Notes: generated by a model from the sequence alone, not told the origin. A DNA stretch of 64,000 nt from JBBDYQ01 sp035553855 (GCA_035553855.1 DATMJO010000163.1:1-64000), one strand, 5' to 3'; positions 39,682 through 48,715 are shown, numbered from the stretch's first letter. Numbers and translations are program-made.

Positions 39682-41127
39682 GTGTTTGATGAAGGCTCGA
39701 ACACGGCGGGGATTCCGCGGCGGGTCCTGGCGGTGCAACTTCTCGCGCTGAGCGGCGCCGTGGCCCTCGCGGTCGAGCGCGCGGACCTCGCGAACTGGGA
39801 CCTCACCCTGCTCGGAGTGCTGCTGCTCCTGGGGATCCTGAGCGACCTCTCCGGCTCGAACCTCGAGGAGCGCGAGGTCAAGATCTCAGGCAGCTTCCTC
39901 ACGCTCGTCCTGGCGATGGTCCTGCTCGGCGGCGCCCCCGCCGCTCTCGTCGGGGTCACGATCATCCTCGTCGGTTGGCTCCGCTGGCGCGAGCCGCTCG
40001 TCCACTTCGGCGCCAACATCGCGATCTACGCCTGGTTCCCGCTCCTGGGCGGCGCGCTCTTCCGGGAGCTCCGCGACGGATGGAACCTCGGCCCGGGCGA
40101 CATGTCGTTCTATCTCCTCGTCTTCATGGTGTTCATGGTGGCGCTCGCCCTGAACTTCGTTCTGGTCGCGGTTCACCTCCGGATGACCGAGGGCATCTCG
40201 GTGGGGCAGAGCCTCCGCACCATCTTCGTCCCGGTGCTTCCGTCGGAGCTCGCCGCGGCCCTGCTCGCCGTGGGGGCGACCTTCCTGTACGAGCACAGCG
40301 GCATCGCGGTGATCGCGCTCTTCGGGATAGTGCTTGTGACCTTCCAGTACCTGCTCGGCGCCCTGCTCGTCTCCCAGGACCGCGCCCGCCAGCTCGAGCA
40401 GCGCACGGAGCAGCTCGCGACGGCACAGGCCGACCTCCTGAAGGCGCTCCTGCGCAGCCTCGACCTGCGCGACCGGATGACCGCCCGCCACAGCGCCGCC
40501 GTGGCCCGCTACGCCCGTGAGATCGCGCGCGCGGCCGGGCTTCCCGAGGAGCGCCAGCGCACCGTGCACCGGGCCGCCCTGCTACACGACATCGGCAAGT
40601 TCGTGCTGCCCGACCGCATCCTCAAGGCCAACGAGCGCCTCAGCGACGAGGATTGGGCGCTGATCAAGACCCACCCCGAGGAGGGCGCGAAGGTCGTGGC
40701 CCAGGTGGACGGCTACGAGGAGATCGCGGCCATCATCCTCGCCCACCACGAGCGGATCGACGGCCGCGGCTATCCGCGCGGGCTCGAGGGCGACGACATC
40801 CCGGTGCTCTCACGGATCATCTCGATCGCCGACACCTACGACGTCATGACGGCCCGCGACACCTATCGCGACCCGGTGCCGGCGGACGACGCGATCGCCG
40901 AGCTGCGACGCGTCTCGGGCGAGCAGCTGGACGCCTATCTGGTCGAGTCGTTCGTACGGGTCCTGCAGGGGCGCGACCTGCGCTACCTGCACGGCGAGGA
41001 CGCCGACTTCGACGCCGAGCTCGAGCGCGAGCGCCGCTGGACCCCTGAGCTGGATGCCGCGACCGTCGCGGGCGCGCTCGAGGAGCGTCGGGGCTCGTCG
41101 CCGTCGCCCCTGAGCCTCCCGGCCTAA
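39682..41127 (+). CDS. Membrane HD-GYP domain protein (cyclic-di-GMP phosphodiesterase type)
   Basis: A 481-residue protein with six or seven N-terminal membrane helices (about 10-230), a short coiled coil (QDRARQLEQRTEQLATAQ) and an HD-GYP domain. The metal site is complete: HSAAVARYA, the HD pair in RAALLHDIGKFVLPD (about 297-311), HHERIDGRGYPRGLEGDDIP with the GYP motif, and SIADTYDVMTARDTYR. It should hydrolyse cyclic di-GMP or a related dinucleotide in response to a membrane signal. A FliA/WhiG-type promoter lies just upstream. It converges on the 41132 gene with a 4-base gap. Confidence 0.9.
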   Translation: MFDEGSNTAGIPRRVLAVQLLALSGAVALAVERADLANWDLTLLGVLLLLGILSDLSGSNLEEREVKISGSFLTLVLAMVLLGGAPAALVGVTIILVGWLRWREPLVHFGANIAIYAWFPLLGGALFRELRDGWNLGPGDMSFYLLVFMVFMVALALNFVLVAVHLRMTEGISVGQSLRTIFVPVLPSELAAALLAVGATFLYEHSGIAVIALFGIVLVTFQYLLGALLVSQDRARQLEQRTEQLATAQADLLKALLRSLDLRDRMTARHSAAVARYAREIARAAGLPEERQRTVHRAALLHDIGKFVLPDRILKANERLSDEDWALIKTHPEEGAKVVAQVDGYEEIAAIILAHHERIDGRGYPRGLEGDDIPVLSRIISIADTYDVMTARDTYRDPVPADDAIAELRRVSGEQLDAYLVESFVRVLQGRDLRYLHGEDADFDAELERERRWTPELDAATVAGALEERRGSSPSPLSLPA

Positions 41128-41131
41128 CCGG

Positions 41132-41413
41132 TCAGGCCGAGGCGACCGGAGCGGCGAGCGGCCCGCAATCCTCGACGTCGGCCAGCAGCGAGCCGGCGGC
41201 GTCAGGCGCGACGCGATCGCCGTCCACGAGGTCGTCCGCCAGCTCACGCAGGCGGGCGAGCGAGGCGCGTGCCTCGTCGTCGGAGTCCAGGTCCTCGGTG
41301 AAGAGCAAGGCGTCCGCAGCCTCGCGGACCGTGGCCTTCTCGTCATCGCGGAGGTAGAGCTCGCCGAGCGCCTTCACGACCCGGCCGTATGCATGTGCGC
41401 GATCGGATGTCAT
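41132..41413 (-). CDS. Small acidic helical protein of unknown function
   Basis: A 93-residue acidic protein, mostly helical, with SDRAHAYGRVVKALGELYL at the start and an Asp/Glu-rich centre (TEDLDSDDEARASLARLREL). No family is recognised. It follows the sigma factor gene by 26 bases on the same strand and probably shares its transcript, so a regulatory partner of that sigma factor is conceivable but only from position. Confidence 0.6.
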   Translation of the reverse strand: MTSDRAHAYGRVVKALGELYLRDDEKATVREAADALLFTEDLDSDDEARASLARLRELADDLVDGDRVAPDAAGSLLADVEDCGPLAAPVASA

Positions 41414-41439
41414 CTCGGAGATCCTCCGCTCATCGGGGG

Positions 41440-42315
41440 TTACGCCGCCTCTCGCAGGGCCGCCAGGTCCGACCGCGTCGAGAGGCGCCTGAGGGCACGT
41501 TCCTCGAGCCGCCGGACGTCACTCTCGGGCAGCTGCAGCATCCGGCCGGCCTGGCGCACGCTCTGCGGCTCGCGCCCGTGGGTGCCGAAGCGCAGCTGGA
41601 TGACGCTGCGCTCGTCCTCGGGCAGCTCGGCGACGGCACGCCAGATCGCGTGGGTCTCGAGGTTGTCGGCGACCTCCTCGTCCGGCGAGCGCTGATCCGT
41701 GGGCAGCAGGGCGCCGAGCGCGGTGTCGCCGTCCTCGCCCACGGGGGCGTCGAGGCTCGCGATGGTGCTGTCGGCGATGCGGGTCTCCAGGATCTCCTCG
41801 ACGTCGAGCTCGGTCGCGATCGCGATCTCCTCGACCGTCGGGTCGCGCCCCAGCTTCGCGGCGAGCTCGCGCTCGGCGCGGGCGATCTTGCGCGCGCGCT
41901 GGCCGACGTGCACCGGCAGGCGCACCGAACGGCCCGTGTTCGCGAGCCCGCGCTGGATCGCCTGGCGGATCCAGAGCGTCGCGTAGGTGGAGAAGCGGAA
42001 GCCCTTGCGCCAGTCGAACTTCTCGACTGCGCGGATCAGGCCGAGCATGCCCTCCTGGACGAGATCGCCCAGCGGCAGGCCCTGGCCCTGGTAGCGACGG
42101 GCGTTCGACACCACGAGCCGGAGGTTCGAGTTGATCATGCGGTCCTTGGCGTCGAGGTCGCCGCGCTCGATGCGCTGGGCGAGCGCGACCTCCTCGGCCG
42201 GCGTAAGCAGGGGGTAGCGAAGCGAGGCGTCGATGAGCAGCTGGAGGGCGTCCAGCGTGACATCGGGGTCGCGCTCGTGCACCTGGGGCTTGGGGGGGTC
42301 TTTAACTATTTCCAT
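41440..42315 (-). CDS. RpoD-like (group 2) sigma factor with stress promoters
   Basis: A 291-residue sigma-70 of the non-essential group 2 type. Region 1.2 is PLLTPAEEVALAQRIERGDL (about 35-54), region 2 has the strong YATLWIRQAIQRGLAN block (about 119-134), region 3 GRDPTVEEIAIATEL, and region 4 has SVRQAGRMLQLPESDVRRLEE. It lacks the long region 1.1 of housekeeping RpoD. Upstream lie a sigma-B-like promoter (42457-42434), a LexA-type box (42378-42391) on a TACAAT -10, and a GCGC-GAAA-GCGC hairpin in the leader (42335-42346). It looks like a factor that merges general-stress and DNA-damage inputs. Confidence 0.9.
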   Translation of the reverse strand: MEIVKDPPKPQVHERDPDVTLDALQLLIDASLRYPLLTPAEEVALAQRIERGDLDAKDRMINSNLRLVVSNARRYQGQGLPLGDLVQEGMLGLIRAVEKFDWRKGFRFSTYATLWIRQAIQRGLANTGRSVRLPVHVGQRARKIARAERELAAKLGRDPTVEEIAIATELDVEEILETRIADSTIASLDAPVGEDGDTALGALLPTDQRSPDEEVADNLETHAIWRAVAELPEDERSVIQLRFGTHGREPQSVRQAGRMLQLPESDVRRLEERALRRLSTRSDLAALREAA

Positions 42316-42370
42316 CGTGATTTCCGTCTTTCATGCGCTTTCGCGCCTATTTCCGACTTCGACAGTCTGA

Positions 42371-42391
42371 ATTGTAGCGAACAGCTGTTCT
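42371..42391 (-). promoter_or_regulatory. LexA-type SOS box overlapping a -10 element
   Basis: CGAACAGCTGTTCT at 42378-42391 contains the 12-bp palindrome GAACAGCTGTTC and matches the actinobacterial CGAAC-N4-GTTCG consensus at 9 of 10 fixed positions. On the minus strand it ends one base before TACAAT (42376-42371), so a bound repressor would block that promoter. The sigma gene starts about 55 bases further. Confidence 0.65.
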
Positions 42392-42433
42392 GGGGGGTTC
42401 TACGTGGCGCCCCTAAACAACGGATCAATCCGC

Positions 42434-42457
42434 TTACCCGGAGTGAGCAGCTTTAAC
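42434..42457 (-). promoter_or_regulatory. Sigma-B-like promoter of the 41440 sigma factor
   Basis: GTTAAA (42457-42452) and GGGTAA (42439-42434), separated by 12 bases, match the sigma-B consensus (GTTTAA, 12-14, GGGTAT) at 5 of 6 positions each. The predicted start lies about 110 bases before the ATG at 42315. Confidence 0.55.
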
Positions 42458-42525
42458 GCCACTTCCCCCCATTCGGAGCGGTATTCCCCGAGTCGCGGCG
42501 CCGCGCCCGGCCCTGACACGCCCGG

Positions 42526-43578
42526 TCAGGCTGCGCGCAGGCCCTCGAGCTCACGGCACGTCGCGAGGCGCTCGAGCGCCTGGCGCTCGAGCTTGCGGAC
42601 ACCCTCCGCCGATATTCCCAGGCGGCGCCCGGCTTCGCGCAGCGGGGTCGGCTCCTCGCCCTCGATGCCGAACCTGAGGCGCACGACCTCCCGGTGGCGC
42701 TCGGGCAGGTGCTCCAGGGCCCGCCGGACGGCGTCACTGCGAAGGCCGATCTCGACCTCCTCCTCGGGACCGGGGTCCTCTCCCGGGAGGAGCTCCCCCA
42801 GGGTGGTCTCCTCCTCGCCGACCGGCTTGTCGAGGCTCGTCACGACGCGGGCGGTCGAGCGCGCCTCCTCGATCTCCTCCAGCGTCAGCTCGGCCGTGGC
42901 GGCGATCTCCTCGTCGGTCGGATCCCGCCCGAGCGCCGCAGCGAGCTCGCGGCGGGCACGCTCGATCTTGCGTTCGCGCTGCCCGATGTGGACCGGGATG
43001 CGAATCGTCCGCGAGCGGTTGGCGAGCGCGCGCTGTATCGACTCGCGGACCCAGAACGTCGCGTACGTGGAGAACTTGAAGCCCTTGCGATGGTCGAACT
43101 TCTCGACCGCGCGAATCAGCCCGAGCACGCCCTCCTGGATCAGGTCGAGCAGGGGCATGTCGTGGCCCTGGTACTTCCGCGCGATCGACACCACGAGGCG
43201 GAGGTTGGCGTTCACCATGCGCTCCTTCGCCGCGAGGTCGCCGCGCTCCACGGCCTTCGACAGCTCGACCTCCTCCTCCCGGGAGAGGAGGGGATGGCGG
43301 CGGATCTCGTTCATCAGCAGCGCGAGAGCGTCGGTGGTCTGGCCCGCCAGATCGCCGTTCGAGTACGCCGTCTGCTCGACGGAGCGGCCACAATCGTCGG
43401 TGACGTCGAGGCCGCGAGCCTCGATCTCGTCCTGAAGGTCGCGGAAGTCCGTCTCCTCGAGCCCCAGCTCGTGCACCGCGGTGCTCAGGTCGGACAGGTT
43501 CACGCAGCCCTGCTCGCGCCCGGACTCGACGAGCTGCTCGATGCGGGGGTGGATGTCGCTGCCGGTCACGCCGCTCAC
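42526..43578 (-). CDS. RpoD-like sigma factor
   Basis: A 350-residue sigma-70 close to the housekeeping type. The first ~75 residues form a region 1.1-like helical domain (HPRIEQLVESGREQGCVN, then LQDEIEARGLDV). Region 1.2 starts at HPLLSREEEVELSKAVERGD, region 2 has NLRLVVSIARKYQGHDMPLLDLIQEG and YATFWVRESIQRALAN, and region 4 has LREAGRRLGISAEGVRKLE. It may be a second RpoD or a HrdB-like main factor; the essential rpoD elsewhere cannot be excluded. GTG 43578 follows TAGGTC by 7 bases. It lies downstream of a STAS gene on the same strand. Confidence 0.9.
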   Translation of the reverse strand: MSGVTGSDIHPRIEQLVESGREQGCVNLSDLSTAVHELGLEETDFRDLQDEIEARGLDVTDDCGRSVEQTAYSNGDLAGQTTDALALLMNEIRRHPLLSREEEVELSKAVERGDLAAKERMVNANLRLVVSIARKYQGHDMPLLDLIQEGVLGLIRAVEKFDHRKGFKFSTYATFWVRESIQRALANRSRTIRIPVHIGQRERKIERARRELAAALGRDPTDEEIAATAELTLEEIEEARSTARVVTSLDKPVGEEETTLGELLPGEDPGPEEEVEIGLRSDAVRRALEHLPERHREVVRLRFGIEGEEPTPLREAGRRLGISAEGVRKLERQALERLATCRELEGLRAA

Positions 43579-43620
43579 ACCGTCCGACCTACCCGCACCG
43601 CCGGGGCTGAACCGCGCCGA

Positions 43621-43998
43621 TCAGCCCTCGCCCGGAACGCAGGCCGCCACGGCCTCTTCCATCCCGTCGTAGATCGCGAAGGTGTACGAGAGCGCGGTCA
43701 GGTCGAGCAGCCGCTTCACATGCGGCGACGGCGCGACGAGCGCGAGCTTGCGCCCGGCCCGGGTCAGCCGGCGCAGGAGGTTCAACAGCAGCTTCAGGCT
43801 GGTCGAGTCGATGAAGGAAACGGAGGCGAGGTCCACGAGCACCGGGCCGTCGCCGTCGTCCACGACCTCCCTGAAGGCGCCGGCCACGATCTCGCCGACC
43901 GCCATGTCGATCTCGCCCGCGAGCGTGACCACCTGAGCGCCCGGCACGGCCGAACGCTCCACACGTGCTGGGCCCCCTGCGCCCTCCCCGTTGCGCAT
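43621..43998 (-). CDS. STAS-domain anti-sigma factor antagonist
   Basis: A 125-residue STAS protein with GAQVVTLAGEIDMAVGEIV and the phospho-site FIDSTSLKLLLNLLRRL (about 70-86), where the usual Gly after Ser-Thr is Ser. It should switch an anti-sigma kinase by phosphorylation. The first gene of a minus-strand run with two sigma factors, it is divergent from the FHA-ABC gene. ATG 43998 fits the domain start. Its kinase is not adjacent; the nearest are at 25690 and inside 26856-29777. Confidence 0.85.
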   Translation of the reverse strand: MRNGEGAGGPARVERSAVPGAQVVTLAGEIDMAVGEIVAGAFREVVDDGDGPVLVDLASVSFIDSTSLKLLLNLLRRLTRAGRKLALVAPSPHVKRLLDLTALSYTFAIYDGMEEAVAACVPGEG

Positions 43999-44064
43999 CA
44001 CCAGACCTACCGTACCGCCGATCCGGGTTGACCGGCGAGCGCCGCGCATAGACTGGCGGGCGGG

Positions 44065-46209
44065 TTGGCTGAGAACGACCACCCGACGGGGCAGGAGCGG
44101 CAGCACACGCTGCTCGGTCTGCCGGCCATCCAGCCGGGAATCGACCACCTCCCCGGGCGGGCCAGCGGCGTTCATCGAGCGCTCCGCCTGAGCGTCACGA
44201 TCGGGCGAGAGGCATCGAACGACGTGGTCGTCGACGACCCGCTGGTTTCGCGCCGGCATGCCGAGATGCGGCGGCGTCCCGATGGCGCGTGGGAGCTCAC
44301 CGACCTCGGCACCCCCAACGGGACGTATGTGAACGGCAGGCGGATCGAGTCGCGCGTCCTGGCGGCGCTGGACGTGGTCACTATCGGCCACCACTCGTTC
44401 CGGCTCGTCGACGACGACCTCGAGGAGTATGTGGACGAGGGCCGGGTGACCTTCGAGGCCCATGGGCTGACCGTCAGGGCGCCCGGTGGAGCCGTGCTGC
44501 TCGACGACGTCAGCCTGACGCTGGACGAGAGCTCGTTCATGGCCGTGGTCGGGCCCTCCGGCTCCGGGAAATCGACCCTCCTGAACGCGCTCACCGGCTT
44601 CCGGCCCGCGCAGACCGGCCAGGTTCTCTACTCGGGGCGAGACCTGTACGCCGACTACGAGGAGCTGCGGACCCGCATCGGCTTCGTCCCCCAGGAGGAC
44701 ATCGTCCACCTCCCGCTCACCGTCCGCGAGGCGCTCACCTACGCAGCCGAGCTGCGCTTCGCCGGCGACGTGCCGCCCGCGGAGCGGGACGGCCGCGTGC
44801 GCGAGGTGCTGGAGGAGCTCGGCCTCGCCCACGTGTCGGAGACCACGGTCGCGTCGCTCTCTGGCGGCCAGCGGCGGCGCGCGTGCGTCGGCCTCGAGCT
44901 GATAGCCAAGCCTTCCCTGCTCTTCCTCGATGAACCGACCTCGGGGCTCGATCCGGGCTACGAGCGCAGCCTGATGCTGCTCCTCAGGGAGCTCGCCGAC
45001 GGTGGCCGGACGGTCGTCGTGGTCACCCACAGCGTGGAGAGCCTCCGCCTCTGCGACCGCGTGCTGTTCCTGGCACCGGGCGGCCGAACCGCCTATTTCG
45101 GCCCGGCGCAGCTCGCCCCCGCTTACTTCGGCCGGGAGGACTTCCAGGAGGTCTTCCAAGACCTGGGGCAACGCAGCGACCGCGACTGGGCGGGCACGTT
45201 CGGCGCCCATCCCTACCACGACCGCTACATCCAGCGCGGGTCGGGCGAGCGCCCGCCGCCGGTGCCCGCCGACCGCCGCCGCCTCCCGTCGCTCGTGACT
45301 CCCCGCAGCTGGTTTCGCCAGTTCGGGATGCTCACGAGACGCTACGCGCGGGTGCTCGCGAGTGACCGGCGAAACCTCGCCCTCCTCATTTCCCAGCCCT
45401 TGCTGCTGGGCATCCTCATGCTGGCCGCGCTGCCAGGCGGCGAGCTCGCCCCCGCGCCTGAGGGCGAGCTACGGGTGGTCTCGCGCGCGGGGCTCGTGCT
45501 GCTCGTGGTGGTGCTCGGCGCCACCTGGCTCGGGGCGTCCAACGCGATCCGGGAGATCGTCAAGGAGCTTGCGATCCTGAAGCGTGAGCGCGCCGCGGGG
45601 CTCTCGGTCTCCGCGTACGTGTGGTCCAAGGCCGTCGTGCTCGGCGCCGTCACCGTGCTGCAGGCGGGCGCGCTGACCGGAATCGCCACCCTCGCCCAGG
45701 ATGGCCCGCGCGAGGGAAGCATGCTCGGCTGGCCGCTCGGCGAGCTCATGCTCGCCGCGGCCCTTACCGGCCTCGCGGGGATGGCACTCGGGCTTGCGAT
45801 CTCGGCGCTCGCGGGATCGGTGGACCGGGCGATGACCGTGCTTCCCGTCGTTCTGATCGTCGAGATGCTGCTCGCGATGGGCGGGCTCTTTCCCGACCTG
45901 GTGGACAAGCCCGTCCTTCGGCAGGCCAAGGAGGTGGCCGGCACCCAGTGGGCCTTCGCCGCCGCCGCGTCCACCACCGACCTGGACCGCCTCCAATCCG
46001 TCGACAGGATCGCGCGCGACCTGCCGCAGGTGCGGCTCGACGACCCCCTGCCGGTGCTCCGGGCAATCTCCGATCCGGGCCCCGGCGAGCCTCGCTGGCG
46101 CCACGACTGGCGCACATGGAGCAAAAACGCCGCCGCGCTCCTCGCCCTCACGCTTCTGGGCATCCTGGCTGCGATCGCGGCGGTCTGGCGGCGAAGGCCC
46201 GAGGTATGA
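44065..46209 (+). CDS. FHA-domain ABC exporter (fused ATPase and permease)
   Basis: A 714-residue three-part protein. The N-terminal FHA domain (about 40-115: VTIGREASNDVVVDDPLVSRRHAEM with Arg, Ser and His phosphothreonine contacts, then LGTPNGTYVNGR) reads Ser/Thr phosphorylation. An ABCG-type ATPase follows: Walker A GPSGSGKSTLLNAL (about 166-179), signature LSGGQRRR (about 268), Walker B LLFLDEPTSGLD. A C-terminal ABC-2 permease has six helices. Members transport lipids or cell-wall material under Ser/Thr kinase control. TTG 44065 follows TAGACT by 10 bases. The stop overlaps the lipoprotein ATG (ATGA). Confidence 0.9.
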   Translation: MAENDHPTGQERQHTLLGLPAIQPGIDHLPGRASGVHRALRLSVTIGREASNDVVVDDPLVSRRHAEMRRRPDGAWELTDLGTPNGTYVNGRRIESRVLAALDVVTIGHHSFRLVDDDLEEYVDEGRVTFEAHGLTVRAPGGAVLLDDVSLTLDESSFMAVVGPSGSGKSTLLNALTGFRPAQTGQVLYSGRDLYADYEELRTRIGFVPQEDIVHLPLTVREALTYAAELRFAGDVPPAERDGRVREVLEELGLAHVSETTVASLSGGQRRRACVGLELIAKPSLLFLDEPTSGLDPGYERSLMLLLRELADGGRTVVVVTHSVESLRLCDRVLFLAPGGRTAYFGPAQLAPAYFGREDFQEVFQDLGQRSDRDWAGTFGAHPYHDRYIQRGSGERPPPVPADRRRLPSLVTPRSWFRQFGMLTRRYARVLASDRRNLALLISQPLLLGILMLAALPGGELAPAPEGELRVVSRAGLVLLVVVLGATWLGASNAIREIVKELAILKRERAAGLSVSAYVWSKAVVLGAVTVLQAGALTGIATLAQDGPREGSMLGWPLGELMLAAALTGLAGMALGLAISALAGSVDRAMTVLPVVLIVEMLLAMGGLFPDLVDKPVLRQAKEVAGTQWAFAAAASTTDLDRLQSVDRIARDLPQVRLDDPLPVLRAISDPGPGEPRWRHDWRTWSKNAAALLALTLLGILAAIAAVWRRRPEV

Positions 46210-47144
46210 GGCTCCGGGCCGGAGCGACGCTCGCCTGCCTCGCGCTGCTGCTCGCCGGCTGCGCCGAGGCGACCGACCAACAGCGGCCCCGCGTCTCGGT
46301 GGAGGCCGGGGGTGAGCGCTGGCGCGGTATCGCGTCCGGGCTCGGTGGGCCCGAGGATCCGGACTCCTCCAACGTCTGCGACCGCGGCGAGCGGCGCTGC
46401 ATCGACGAGGTCGTCCGCGAGATGCGCCGGCGCTTCGAGCTGCTTGCGGCCCGCTGCGACCACCGCGCGGCCTTCGCGTTCATGTACCTCACCGTGACCG
46501 AGGGGGTCGGCGAGACCGGCGCTCGGATCTTCGAGAACCCCCGCTACCTGAACCACCTCGACGCCGTGTTCGCGCAGCTCTACTTCGACGCCTTCGACGC
46601 CCACGCCCGCGGCGAGCGGGAGCGCGTGCCGGTCGCGTGGCAGATCGCGCTCGATGCCGCCGAGCGCCGCCAGGTCACCGGGCTGGGGGACATGCTCCTC
46701 GGAATGAACGCCCACATCTCCCGCGATCTCCCTTTCGCGCTCGCTCGGATCGGCCTGGAGACCGCCGCGGGAGCGCCGGCGCGGCGGGACTACGATCGCG
46801 TGAACCAGCTGCTCGCGGATGTGCAGGACCCGATGCTCGCCGCGGCCTCGGACCGCCTGGACCCGTCGATCGGGAAGTTCGAGATCGCGGCGCTCGGCTT
46901 CAGCGCCGGGGATATCGCGGAACTGATCGCCACATGGCGCTCCGAGGCCTACCGCAATGCGGAGGCGCTGATCGAGGCACCGCCCGGCGCCCGGCGCGCG
47001 CTCGTGGCCGCACGCATCGAGACCAACGCGGAGAGCCGCGCTCGGATCCTGCAGGCTGCCACCTCCTACACGCTCCTGGGCGAGACCTCAGCCGCACGTG
47101 ATCGCTACTGCCAGGCCCGTCACGGCGCCGGGAGGGAGCCCTGA
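46206..47144 (+). CDS. Secreted lipoprotein, DUF5995-like
   Basis: A 312-residue protein with a lipobox (LACLALLLAGCAEA, Cys19), so it is exported and anchored on the outer face of the membrane. The body (VVREMRRRFELLAARCDHRAAFAFMYLTVT, the GARIFENPRYLNHLDAVFAQLYFDA block, then GMNAHISRDLPFAL) resembles DUF5995 proteins, which have no known function but conserve His/Asp residues suggesting a hydrolase-like pocket. It is coupled to the FHA-ABC transporter by ATGA and may be its extracytoplasmic partner. Confidence 0.72.
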   Translation: MRLRAGATLACLALLLAGCAEATDQQRPRVSVEAGGERWRGIASGLGGPEDPDSSNVCDRGERRCIDEVVREMRRRFELLAARCDHRAAFAFMYLTVTEGVGETGARIFENPRYLNHLDAVFAQLYFDAFDAHARGERERVPVAWQIALDAAERRQVTGLGDMLLGMNAHISRDLPFALARIGLETAAGAPARRDYDRVNQLLADVQDPMLAAASDRLDPSIGKFEIAALGFSAGDIAELIATWRSEAYRNAEALIEAPPGARRALVAARIETNAESRARILQAATSYTLLGETSAARDRYCQARHGAGREP

Positions 47145-47167
47145 GCCAGGACCAGCAGCACTCCGGC

Positions 47168-48715
47168 GTGCGGCTCGCGGAACTCGTCGTCGCGCTGTCG
47201 CTCGCCACGGACCTCGGGCTCGGCCAGCCGCTGGAGCACGTGCTCCGCAGCACCGCGATCGCCCTCCGGATCGGCGAGCGCACCGGCCTCGAGCCCGAGC
47301 GCCGCTCGGCACTCTTCCACGTGGGGATGCTGTCGTTCGTCGGCTGCACGGTGGACGGCGGCGAGCTCGCCGACCTGTTCGGCGACGACATCGCGTTCCG
47401 CGCCGCCACCTACGACGTGGACACGGCGGGCATCCCGATGCTCGGCTTCCTCCTGCGCCAGGCGGCGGCGGGGGGCCCTCCGGCCCAGCGGGCCCGCGCC
47501 CTCGCCGCACTGGTCGCCACGGGCCCTGGCCGCATCCAGCGGGCGATGCTCGCCCATTGCCAGGCGACCGGCGGCCTTGCGGAGCGCTTCGGCCTGGGCG
47601 GCGAGGTGCGCCGCGCCCTCCAGCACGCGTTCGCCCGCTGGGACGGCAAGGGGCTGCCCCCGGAGGCCTCGAGGGACGCGATCGAGCCGCTCGCCCGGAT
47701 CGTCCACATCGCGGAGATCACCGAGGTGGCCCACAGGTCCGGCGGCACGGAAGCTGTGGCGGAGGTCGCCCGGGAGCGCTCCGGGAGGCAGTTCGACCCG
47801 GACCTCGCGGCCGAGCTGGCGAAAGCCGGCGACGAGCTCTTCGCCGGCCTCGATGAGCTCGACTGGCCCGCGCTGATCGAGTCGGAGCCCGGCCTGCGCG
47901 ACCGGCTTCCCGCGGACCGCCTCGACGACGCGCTCGAGGCGATCGCCGACTTCTGCGACCTGAGGAGCCTCCAGTTCGCGGGCCACTCCCGCTCGGTGGC
48001 CGACCTCGCCTCCGCGGCGGCGCTGACGAGCGGCCTCGGTGAAGGCGAGTCCGCCACCGTCAGGCGAGCTGCGCTGCTGCAGGACCTGGGCCGGGCGGGC
48101 GTGTCGGCGACGATCTGGGACAAGCCCGGACCGCTGTCCCCGGGCGAGTGGGAGCGGGTGCGCCTCCACACGTACTTCACCGAGCGCATGCTCGCCCGGC
48201 CGCCCGTCCTCGCGGCGATCGGCGAGCTGGCGGCGGCCCACCACGAGCGCATGGACGGATCGGGCTACCACCGCGGCCTGGCCGGCTCGGCCGTGCCGGC
48301 GGCGGCGCGCCTCCTGGCGGCGGCGGACGTGCACCGTGCCGTCCAGGAGCGCCGGGCCCACCGGCCGCCGGCCGCCGCCGCGGACGCGGACAGGCTGCTG
48401 AGGTCCGAGGCGAAGGCCGGGCGCCTCGACGCAGACGCGGTCGACGCCGTGCTCGCCGCCGCGGCGGGCCGGGGCCATGCGTCGCGCCGGCGCGGTTCGG
48501 GTCCCGCCGGGCTCACCCCGAGGGAGGTCGAGGTGCTGCGCATGCTCGCCACCGGCGTCCGGAACCGGGACGTGGCCGAGGCGCTCCACATCAGCCGCAA
48601 GACGGTCGCGACCCACGTCGAGCACATCTACGCCAAGGCCGGCGTTTCGACCCGTGCGGGCGCCGCCCTCTTCGCGATGCGCCACGGGCTCGTGGATGCC
48701 GAAAAGATCGGGTGA
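47168..48715 (+). CDS. HD-GYP-like domain fused to LuxR helix-turn-helix; HD pair degenerate
   Basis: A 515-residue regulator. A C-terminal LuxR DNA-binding domain is clear (LTPREVEVLRMLATGVRNRDVAEALHISRKTVATHVEHIY at about 455-494). The middle resembles HD-GYP: FAGHSRSVADLA, LLQDLGRAG where LLHDIGK is expected, then HHERMDGSGYHRGLAG. The first His of the HD pair is Gln, so catalysis is unlikely and ligand sensing more likely. A further degenerate HD-like half occupies about 1-230. GTG 47168 follows the lipoprotein gene by 23 bases. Confidence 0.8.
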   Translation: MRLAELVVALSLATDLGLGQPLEHVLRSTAIALRIGERTGLEPERRSALFHVGMLSFVGCTVDGGELADLFGDDIAFRAATYDVDTAGIPMLGFLLRQAAAGGPPAQRARALAALVATGPGRIQRAMLAHCQATGGLAERFGLGGEVRRALQHAFARWDGKGLPPEASRDAIEPLARIVHIAEITEVAHRSGGTEAVAEVARERSGRQFDPDLAAELAKAGDELFAGLDELDWPALIESEPGLRDRLPADRLDDALEAIADFCDLRSLQFAGHSRSVADLASAAALTSGLGEGESATVRRAALLQDLGRAGVSATIWDKPGPLSPGEWERVRLHTYFTERMLARPPVLAAIGELAAAHHERMDGSGYHRGLAGSAVPAAARLLAAADVHRAVQERRAHRPPAAAADADRLLRSEAKAGRLDADAVDAVLAAAAGRGHASRRRGSGPAGLTPREVEVLRMLATGVRNRDVAEALHISRKTVATHVEHIYAKAGVSTRAGAALFAMRHGLVDAEKIG

